Assembly (NCBI GenBank): GCA_035495815.1
Contig: DATJFH010000361.1
Span: forward strand, 1 to 11,508
DNA: 11,508 bases
Source: DATJFH01 sp035495815
GTDB lineage: Bacteria > Acidobacteriota > Terriglobia > Bryobacterales > Bryobacteraceae
Direction of reading: 5' to 3'
In this document: positions 6,723 to 11,508 of the stretch, in pieces
Numbering within the stretch: position 1 is the first letter of the stretch
How the letters are laid out: the number at the start of each line of letters is the position of its first letter
Translations under genes and position numbers: made by a program
Notes under the pieces: model-generated
The model's input: only the letters and a program-made list of their open reading frames with translations
The model's database searches: none
What the model was told of the DNA's origin: nothing

Positions 6723-7502
6723 TCAGCTCTTCTTGCGCGCGAATTTGAGGCCGGACCAGTCGGCGTCCACCGCGCAAACCTTGTAATCCACCAGGCCGGC
6801 GGCCAGCGCGGCGCCGCGCACATCGTTCTGGTTGAAGTCCACCTTGTAGCGGCCGGATTGCTTGGGATGAATGATCCACGCCGACGCGCCTTCGGCCAGC
6901 CGCAGGCCGAGCAGCTCCGCCGCCGTCTCCATTTCCCGGCGGGAGCGGACGAACCACAAGATCAACTTGCTCCGTGCGGTCAGCTTGGGCTGAAGCCGGG
7001 CGCCCTCCGGCAGCTCCCCGAGCGTCTCCTCGAATCCGTCCGGCGCGCCGAGCAGCGCTGTCTCGGCCGCGGCCGGGATGCTCAGCTTCTTGACCAGGCT
7101 GGACCCGGCGTAGCGCTGCATGTGCGGAGTCGGCAGCACCGGTTCGGTGGGCGGCGCTTTCATGGCTTTGCGCAGCGCCCGAATCGCGTTCTTCCAATCG
7201 GTATAGGACGCGTCCGGCAATTCCTGCCGGATCCTGGCCACTTTCTCGTCGAGTCCGCCGGCGAATACCAGGGGCAGATAGCGCGTGGCTTTGCTGTTCC
7301 GCAGCGACACGGCTACTTCGCGGCCGTGCGACGGCAGCCGGTCCAGGTCGATCACCACGGCGGCCGGGGGATTCTCGCGAAATTGCCGCAGGCTGCCCGG
7401 CGTGAGCGGCGAGGCGTCCACTTCGATCTCGCGGTCGGTCAGCGCGCGAGCCCTCTCCCGGGCCAGATCTTCGTTCCAGCAAACCAACCGTACAACGGCC
7501 AT
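6723..7502 (-). CDS. Receiver-like domain fused to DUF3052
   Basis: The 259-residue protein has two parts. Residues 1-115 resemble a CheY-like receiver: RLVCWNEDLARERARAL, then AAVVIDLDRLPSHGREVAVSLR (47-68) with D52 or D54 near the phosphoacceptor position, and a beta strand YLPLVFAGG (75-83). The usual Thr/Ser and Lys of an active receiver are not evident, so it may be a pseudo-receiver. Residues about 128-257 match DUF3052: YAGSSLVKKLSI (131-142), LLGAPDGFEETLGELPEGA (150-168), LILWFVRSR (180-188), AWIIHPKQSG (208-217) and LAAGLVDYKVCAVDADWSGLKF (233-254). DUF3052 has no known biochemical role. The start is the ATG at 7502, after a -10-like TAAATT and no Shine-Dalgarno. The stop is one base from the GTG of the metallohydrolase, suggesting coupling of the two. 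Confidence 0.85.
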   Translation of the reverse strand: MAVVRLVCWNEDLARERARALTDREIEVDASPLTPGSLRQFRENPPAAVVIDLDRLPSHGREVAVSLRNSKATRYLPLVFAGGLDEKVARIRQELPDASYTDWKNAIRALRKAMKAPPTEPVLPTPHMQRYAGSSLVKKLSIPAAAETALLGAPDGFEETLGELPEGARLQPKLTARSKLILWFVRSRREMETAAELLGLRLAEGASAWIIHPKQSGRYKVDFNQNDVRGAALAAGLVDYKVCAVDADWSGLKFARKKS

Positions 7503-7508
7503 GAACAG

Positions 7509-7514
7509 AATTTA
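7509..7514 (-). promoter_or_regulatory. -10-like box of the receiver-DUF3052 gene
   Basis: TAAATT on the minus strand ends 6 nt before the ATG at 7502. No Shine-Dalgarno lies in the gap, and the nearest purine-rich run (GGAG) is about 17-20 nt upstream of the start, too far to act. No good -35 is seen. The spacing matches that of leaderless bacterial promoters. It would also serve the downstream metallohydrolase gene. Confidence 0.45.
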
Positions 7515-7568
7515 TCAAACTCCGTTCGCCGGCGGCCGGCGCCAGGCTGCAACAGTCCAGACGAATGT

Positions 7569-8210
7569 TTACGACGGTGTGGAGCGCGTGCCGGCCGCGG
7601 GGAACGGATGCTGCGGCAGCCGTTCGCGCAGCGTGGAGACGGCCCGATAGACCAGCAGCACGAACAGGATGCCGGCGTAAAGCAGCGGCCCGCGAATGTC
7701 GGACTTCACCAGCCAGTAGTAATGGATCACTCCCGCAACCCCGCTGACGTACACCAGCCGGTGCAGCCAGCGCCAGCGCGCGCCGCCCAGCCTTCGGATC
7801 CAGCCCGCCGTCGATGTCAGCGCCAGCGGGATCATCAGCACGAATGACAGAAATCCGATCGTGATGAACGGACGCTTGTAGATGTCTTTCCAGATCTCCG
7901 GCCACTCGAAGAACTTGTCGAGCCAGAGATACGTCGTGAAGTGCAGCACGCCGTAAAAGGAGGCGTACAGGCCCAGCATGCGGCGGAAGCGGATCAGCTC
8001 CGATAAGCCGGACAGCTTGCGCAGCGGCGTGATCGCCAGCGTGATCAGCAGGAACCGCATGGTCCAGTCGCCGGTCGCGTGGGTGATCTTTTCGATCGGG
8101 TTCGCGCCCAGCCCGTTGTGCAGCCCCGCCCATCCGAGCAGGAAAAGCGGCCCGAGACACAGGATGAAAACCGCCGCCTTGATCGGGCGCCGTGTGACCA
8201 GCCGTTTCAT
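7569..8210 (-). CDS. msrQ: MsrQ, haem b membrane subunit of the MsrPQ system
   Basis: MsrQ passes electrons from the respiratory chain or flavin reductase across the inner membrane to MsrP. The 213-residue protein, near the family's usual size, belongs to the ferric-reductase-like transmembrane group. Hydrophobic segments lie at about 11-30, 50-63, 77-96, 115-133, 150-167 and 174-191, giving roughly six passes. Candidate haem ligands are H90 (YGVLHFTTYLWLD), H150 (WRWLHRLVY) and H163 (GVIHYYWLVKSD), all in the family's conserved blocks. The ATG at 8210 follows the msrP stop after 2 bp (TGACCATG), so the two are translationally coupled. The C-terminal tail (about 196-213) is polar and unconserved in character. 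A 66-bp gap with its own promoter separates it from the next gene. Confidence 0.94.
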   Translation of the reverse strand: MKRLVTRRPIKAAVFILCLGPLFLLGWAGLHNGLGANPIEKITHATGDWTMRFLLITLAITPLRKLSGLSELIRFRRMLGLYASFYGVLHFTTYLWLDKFFEWPEIWKDIYKRPFITIGFLSFVLMIPLALTSTAGWIRRLGGARWRWLHRLVYVSGVAGVIHYYWLVKSDIRGPLLYAGILFVLLVYRAVSTLRERLPQHPFPAAGTRSTPS

Positions 8211-8212
8211 GG

Positions 8213-9133
8213 TCAGTAATTCTTTTTCAGGTCCATGCCCGCATAGAGAGACGCCACCTGGTCGCCGTACCCGTTGAACATGAGGGTATTGCGCTTGGTG
8301 AATTCACCGAGGCGGCGCTCCTTGGACTGGCTCCAGCGGGGATGGTCCACGTTGGGATTGACGTTGGAGTAGAAGCCGTACTCGTTCGGCCCCAGAATGT
8401 TCCACGTGGTGGGCGGCTGCTTTTCGACCAGCCTGATCCTGACGATCGATTTGATGCTCTTGAATCCGTACTTCCAGGGCGCCACCAGCCTTACCGGCGC
8501 GCCGTTCTGGTTCGGCAGCGGCTCGCCGTACATCCCGAAACACAGCAGCGTCAGCGGATGCATCGCCTCGTCCAGGCGCAGTCCTTCGACATAGGGCAGC
8601 GGGATTCCGGCGTAGCGTCCGAGCGGCATCTGTTTGGGATCGTAGAGCGTCTCGAAGGCCACGTACTTCGCCTTGGCGGTGGGCTCGACCCGCTTGAGCA
8701 GCGCGCTCAGCGAGTAGCCGATCCACGGCACGACAATCGACCACGCTTCCACGCAGCGGAGGCGGTAGATGCGCTCTTCGAGCGGAGCAATCTTCCGCAT
8801 AGCGTCCAGATCGAGCTTTTGCGGCTTGCCCGCGGCGCCTTCGACGGAGACCGTCCACGGCGAGGTCTTCAACGTCTTGGCCTTCTCGGCAGGCTGCTCC
8901 TTGCTGGTTCCGAATTCGTAATAGTTGTTGTAGGTGGAGGCGTCCTCGAAGGAGGAGACCTTTTCGGTGGTGCTAAACGGGCTCTTGACCAGTCCGGTGT
9001 AGGTGGCGGCTCGCGCGTCGAGCGCCAGCCCGCCTCCGGCCAGGGTCGCCGCCAGGAAGCGTCGGCGGTTCAGGTAAACGTGCTTCGGGGTGATCTCGGA
9101 AGACCGGATATCGGGTGCTTTTCGTATCAACAT
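8213..9133 (-). CDS. msrP: MsrP, periplasmic methionine sulfoxide reductase catalytic subunit
   Basis: MsrP is a molybdopterin enzyme that repairs oxidised methionine in envelope proteins, using electrons from MsrQ. From the ATG at 9133 it has 306 residues. The Tat signal NRRRFLAATL (22-31) and a hydrophobic stretch to ARA (about 40-42) direct folded export. The sulfite-oxidase-type core includes the molybdenum-ligand Cys127 in YRLRCVEAWSIVVPW (123-137), then KYVAFETLYDPKQMPLGRY (156-174), MHPLTLLCFGMYGEPLPNQNG (191-211), PWKYGFKSIKSI (219-230) and the C-terminal GFYSNVNPNVDHPRWSQ (253-269). A second in-frame ATG at 9148 would add five residues, but it overlaps the last bases of a CATAAT promoter box, so I chose 9133, the more usual MLIRK-type start. 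msrQ follows 2 bp downstream. Oxidant-responsive control is known elsewhere but no operator is visible. Confidence 0.96.
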   Translation of the reverse strand: MLIRKAPDIRSSEITPKHVYLNRRRFLAATLAGGGLALDARAATYTGLVKSPFSTTEKVSSFEDASTYNNYYEFGTSKEQPAEKAKTLKTSPWTVSVEGAAGKPQKLDLDAMRKIAPLEERIYRLRCVEAWSIVVPWIGYSLSALLKRVEPTAKAKYVAFETLYDPKQMPLGRYAGIPLPYVEGLRLDEAMHPLTLLCFGMYGEPLPNQNGAPVRLVAPWKYGFKSIKSIVRIRLVEKQPPTTWNILGPNEYGFYSNVNPNVDHPRWSQSKERRLGEFTKRNTLMFNGYGDQVASLYAGMDLKKNY

Positions 9134-9146
9134 GGATCCTATTCTC

Positions 9147-9152
9147 ATTATG
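9147..9152 (-). promoter_or_regulatory. -10-like box of msrPQ
   Basis: CATAAT on the minus strand, within GGCATAAT, ends 13 nt before the chosen msrP ATG at 9133 and would give a leader of about 6-7 nt containing AGGA. The same GGCATAAT precedes the methyltransferase gene. No good -35 is seen. The box overlaps the alternative ATG at 9148, which argues against that start. Confidence 0.45.
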
Positions 9153-9247
9153 CCGCGAGGCGATGAGATTATTCCGCCGGAGCGCCGCTCCCGCGCATGC
9201 CGGGCGATAGCGGAGCGCTCGCGAGTGAAAATTACAGGACCGAAGTG

Positions 9248-10597
9248 TTAGCTGGACGCCAGGAGCGGACCGGCGGCGGGCTTATCGATGGCTACTTCCT
9301 CGCCTTCGCGCAGACCGTCCTGGACGGCGACGTTCAGGTTGTCACCGGTGCCGAGCTTCACTTCCCTCGCCACGAACTGGTCTCCGCTCTTGACTCGCAC
9401 GAACCATTTTCCGTCTTTCGATTCCAGGGCCTCGCGTGGGATCAGCAGTGTTTTCTCGCTCTGGTCGACCACCACGTTCGCAGCCGTCGAAAGATCGGGA
9501 ATGACCCGGCTGTCGTGCTCGGAAATGGAAAGGTAGACCGGCACCGTGCGCAGGAAGTAGTTTACGCTCCGGCCGCCGGTGGCGATCGCGCCGATGCTCG
9601 AGACCTGCGCTTTCAGCTTCAGATCGGGAAAGGCGTCGAAGCTGACCACCGCCGGCTGTCCGAGACGCATCTCGTCGCTCTCCACCTGGCTGGCTCTCGA
9701 TTGGACCAGCATGCCGCTGGTATCCACGATCTGCATGAAAGGCTGGCCCGGGGAAATCTGGTCGCCCTGCTGGACCTGACCCATCTCCGATCCGCGCCAG
9801 ATCGATTGCATGACGGCCAGACCGTTGATCGGGGATTGGATGGTGAATTTCTCGATGTCGTGCGCGTGCCGGTCCCGGTGGCTGGCGTGGCGCGCCTTGG
9901 TGATCTCGAGAATCCGGATCTCGGCGGCAAAGGCAATCTTCTGGCTGGCAAGATCCGCCATCTGTTGCTTGAGAGTAGCCTCCTGCTCCTCGACCGACAG
10001 CTTCAGCAGCTCCGCGTCGATCGCCGTCCGGACTTCGGCGGCGGACGTATCCAGCTTCGACTTCTCCAGCGCCGCCTTGGTCACCCGGATATTCTGCTGC
10101 AAACCTTCCCACGCCAGCTCCTGCTCGGCCTTGCGCTTGCGTATGTCCGCGTCCGCCTGCAGTACCTGGGTGTCGATATCGTCCACGTGGTCTTTCATCG
10201 ACTGCGCGTCGATTTGTGCGACAACTTCACCCTTCTTCACCATACCGCCGGACTTCGCTACGTAGATCAAAACCAGGGCGCGTCCGGCGTCCGGTCCCCG
10301 CATCATGGGAGCGGCGACCATGGAAAAGTTCTTGGCCGCCGTCGCTCCGGTCAGGCGCAGAACCCGCTTGATGGAGCCGGAGGTGACCTTCGCGGTCCGT
10401 ATACCCACGGTCTGCGCATCCTGAGTCCGGGCTTTGGGCTTGGTCAGAAACTGGTATCCGGCCCACGCGCCGGCACAGACCAATGCCAGCAACACCCAGC
10501 CACGCCACGCCGAAGGCTTCTTATGATGCGGAGGCTCAGCCACCGGCGCAGCCGGTCCCGTTGTCGGGACAGGGCTTGGATTCAGAATCGCTGACAT
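9248..10597 (-). CDS. HlyD/RND-type periplasmic adaptor (membrane-fusion protein)
   Basis: This 449-residue protein is built like the adaptors that link an inner-membrane pump to an outer-membrane channel. A Pro-rich cytoplasmic N-terminus (1-29) precedes one membrane anchor at about 32-50 (WRGWVLLALVCAGAWAGYQF). The biotinyl-lipoyl-like half-motif VAKSGGMVKKGEVVAQID (113-130) is followed by a long helical hairpin at about 131-248, rich in Ala, Glu, Lys and Gln. The second lipoyl half is FTIQSPINGLAVMQSI (251-266) with GQVQQGDQISPGQPFMQIVD (273-292). Beta-barrel and membrane-proximal domains follow (TLLIPREALESKDGKWFVRVKSG, about 383-405, within the latter). No ABC permease, RND pump or TolC gene lies beside it, so its partner and substrate are unknown. 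A -10-like box sits directly before the ATG, without a Shine-Dalgarno. Confidence 0.9.
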   Translation of the reverse strand: MSAILNPSPVPTTGPAAPVAEPPHHKKPSAWRGWVLLALVCAGAWAGYQFLTKPKARTQDAQTVGIRTAKVTSGSIKRVLRLTGATAAKNFSMVAAPMMRGPDAGRALVLIYVAKSGGMVKKGEVVAQIDAQSMKDHVDDIDTQVLQADADIRKRKAEQELAWEGLQQNIRVTKAALEKSKLDTSAAEVRTAIDAELLKLSVEEQEATLKQQMADLASQKIAFAAEIRILEITKARHASHRDRHAHDIEKFTIQSPINGLAVMQSIWRGSEMGQVQQGDQISPGQPFMQIVDTSGMLVQSRASQVESDEMRLGQPAVVSFDAFPDLKLKAQVSSIGAIATGGRSVNYFLRTVPVYLSISEHDSRVIPDLSTAANVVVDQSEKTLLIPREALESKDGKWFVRVKSGDQFVAREVKLGTGDNLNVAVQDGLREGEEVAIDKPAAGPLLASS

Positions 10598-10603
10598 AGA
10601 TAT

Positions 10604-10609
10604 AGACTA
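10604..10609 (-). promoter_or_regulatory. -10-like box of the HlyD-type gene
   Basis: TAGTCT on the minus strand ends 6 nt before the ATG at 10597 (gap ATATCT), the same spacing as at 7509-7514. No Shine-Dalgarno is seen before the start. A TATAT stretch overlaps the gap, so the exact -10 register is uncertain. No convincing -35 is present. Confidence 0.35.
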
Positions 10610-10815
10610 CTACAATGGCGTCGTTGAAGCGCCGCGGGTTACGGCCGGATGCCACTGTCCCCCGGCGCCACCCGAAGCAGGTGGAATCCGCTGCGCTTCG
10701 GCTGCTCTTCCTTTTTTATCTGTCAGTTAGAGTCGCTGACGCTCCCGCCCGTCAGCCGGCTTGCGCCTCAGGGGACGGCCGGGGGTCGAGGTCCGGGCCG
10801 ATTCGAGCTTCATTT

Positions 10816-10833
10816 GGCCCGCCGGGGCGAGCC
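10816..10833 (-). terminator. GC-rich hairpin just after typA
   Basis: One base past the typA stop, the minus strand can form a 7-bp stem (GGCTCGC with GCGGGCC, one G-T pair) around a 4-nt loop. The strong GC stem in this place suggests a transcription end or 3'-end stabiliser. The following bases (AAATGAAG) lack a T run, so it is not a standard intrinsic terminator. Confidence 0.35.
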
Positions 10834-10834
10834 G

Positions 10835-11508
10835 TTATCGCTGGTTCGCTTTCAGGATCTTCTTCCGCAGCCGGATCGACTTCGGCGTCACTTCCACCAT
10901 CTCGTCGTCGCGCACGAATTCGATGGCCTGCTCCAGATTCAGAATCCGCGGCGGCACCAGCCGTATGGCTTCGTCCGCCGTGGACGCGCGCATGTTCGTC
11001 AGCTTCTTCTCTTTGACGATGTTCACGTTCAGGTCCGCGTCGCGGGCATTCTCGCCGATGATCATGCCTTCGTACACTTCCGTGCCCGGCGAGACGAAGA
11101 TCTCGCCCCGCTCCTGGAGGGCGAAGATGGCGTGCCCGGTGCACCTGCCGGGACGGTCGGCCACCAGCGACCCGGTCGGCCGGGTCTGAATCTCGCCCTG
11201 GTACTCGATATAGCCGTTGAACAGCGAGTTCATGATGGCGGTGCCCCGCGTATCCGTCAGGATCTCGCTGCGCAGCCCGATCAGCCCGCGCGACGGCACG
11301 TGAAACTCCAGCCGCACCCGGCCCGAGCCGTGATTGATCATCTTGGACATTTTGCCCTTGCGCGCCCCCAGCTTCTCGATCACCACGCCGAGGAACGCCT
11401 CCGGGCAATCGATCACCAGCAGCTCCAGCGGCTCGTGCAGCTTGCCGTTGATGGTGCGGGTGAGGATCTCGGGTTTGCCCACGGCCAGCTCGTGATTCTC
11501 CCGGCGCA
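10835..11508 (-). CDS. typA: GTPase TypA/BipA, C-terminal part (partial)
   Basis: TypA/BipA is a ribosome-associated translational GTPase of the EF-G type, involved in stress adaptation and 50S assembly. Only the last 224 or so of roughly 600 residues are in the window; the frame is open through the right edge, where it reads RRENHELAVGKPEIL, equivalent to the family's conserved stretch before the EF-G domain V-like region. That region continues with HEPLELLVIDCPEAFLG and GKMSKMINHGSGRVRLEF. The BipA-specific C-terminal domain includes PSRGLIGLRSEILTDTRGTA, SLFNGYIEYQGEI, GSLVADRPGRCTGHAIFALQ, NIVKEKKLTNMRAS, LEQAIEFVRDDEMVEVTPKSIRLRK and ends with Arg before TAA. The GTPase domain is not visible. 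A GTG at 11480-11482 codes for an internal Val, not a start. No plausible operon partner lies downstream. Confidence 0.96.
   Translation of the reverse strand, partial: RRENHELAVGKPEILTRTINGKLHEPLELLVIDCPEAFLGVVIEKLGARKGKMSKMINHGSGRVRLEFHVPSRGLIGLRSEILTDTRGTAIMNSLFNGYIEYQGEIQTRPTGSLVADRPGRCTGHAIFALQERGEIFVSPGTEVYEGMIIGENARDADLNVNIVKEKKLTNMRASTADEAIRLVPPRILNLEQAIEFVRDDEMVEVTPKSIRLRKKILKANQR

Noticed and set aside
6490..8160. A 556-codon minus-strand frame across the msrQ, DUF3052 and metallohydrolase genes
   Set aside because: Three genes with clear family motifs occupy the other minus-strand frames here; this frame has low-complexity Arg/Ala/Gly content and no motif.
9178..9225. Several overlapping GC-rich inverted repeats between msrP and the HlyD-type gene
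   Set aside because: The stems are short (4-6 bp), mutually exclusive and not followed by a T run on either strand; expected by chance in such GC-rich sequence.
9197..10594. A 465-codon plus-strand frame opposite the HlyD-type gene
   Set aside because: It mirrors the whole adaptor gene, shows no recognisable motif and is rich in His, Arg and Leu as expected from antisense frames of GC-rich coding DNA.
10615..11016. A 133-codon plus-strand frame starting just inside the typA/HlyD gap
   Set aside because: Most of it is antisense to typA, it has no ribosome-binding site or recognisable domain, and the Ser/Arg/Ala-rich tail is typical of a shadow frame.
11297..11306. CACGTGAAAC, identical to one half and the centre of the consensus parS site
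   Set aside because: The other half does not match, and the bases are explained by conserved typA codons (Phe-His-Val). It is far from a plausible full ParB site.

Overview
The window looks like ordinary chromosome from a GC-rich, soil-type bacterium. The gene families and their style (parB with a MerR-like gene, a CehA/McbA-type metallohydrolase, a Methyltransf_2-type methyltransferase, a DUF3052 protein, an MsrPQ pair) suggest an Acidobacteriota member close to Solibacter/Bryobacter. That placement is inference from family content, with no rRNA or marker comparison. Coding is dense. Long overlapping open frames on the opposite strand of almost every gene are by-products of the high GC content.

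Layout, left to right. (1) 1-911, plus strand: the last codons of a probable parA, then complete parB, joined by an ATGA overlap. (2) 920-1384, minus: a MerR-family regulator that converges on parB with a small hairpin over the two stop codons. (3) 1385-1574: a 190-bp spacer with three helically phased TTCAWCA repeats. (4) 1575-4085, minus: a three-gene operon transcribed in the order cobalamin adenosyltransferase (PduO type), DinB-family protein, pcaB-like cycloisomerase; the last two overlap by 4 bp. (5) 4158-5174, plus: an O-methyltransferase-like gene, divergent from the operon and sharing a near mirror-symmetric promoter spacer. (6) 5183-7502, minus: a receiver-like/DUF3052 fusion followed by a secreted-looking CehA/McbA-type PHP metallohydrolase. 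(7) 7569-9133, minus: msrP-msrQ, the periplasmic methionine sulfoxide reductase and its haem membrane partner. (8) 9248-10597, minus: an orphan HlyD/RND-type membrane-fusion protein. (9) 10835-11508, minus: the C-terminal part of the GTPase TypA/BipA, whose start lies outside the window.

The modules appear functionally separate: chromosome segregation, cobalamin cofactor activation, periplasmic protein repair, envelope export and translation stress. I found no CRISPR array, transposase, phage gene, tRNA or rRNA, and no convincing undescribed multi-gene system. The most interesting points are a recurring promoter layout with a -10-like box about 7 nt from the start codon and no Shine-Dalgarno (suggesting leaderless mRNAs), the receiver-DUF3052 fusion, the isolated pcaB gene in a cobalamin/DinB operon, and the unusual metal-site motifs of the CehA-like protein. 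No stretch over 300 bp lacks a gene; the longest gap is 237 bp (10598-10834).
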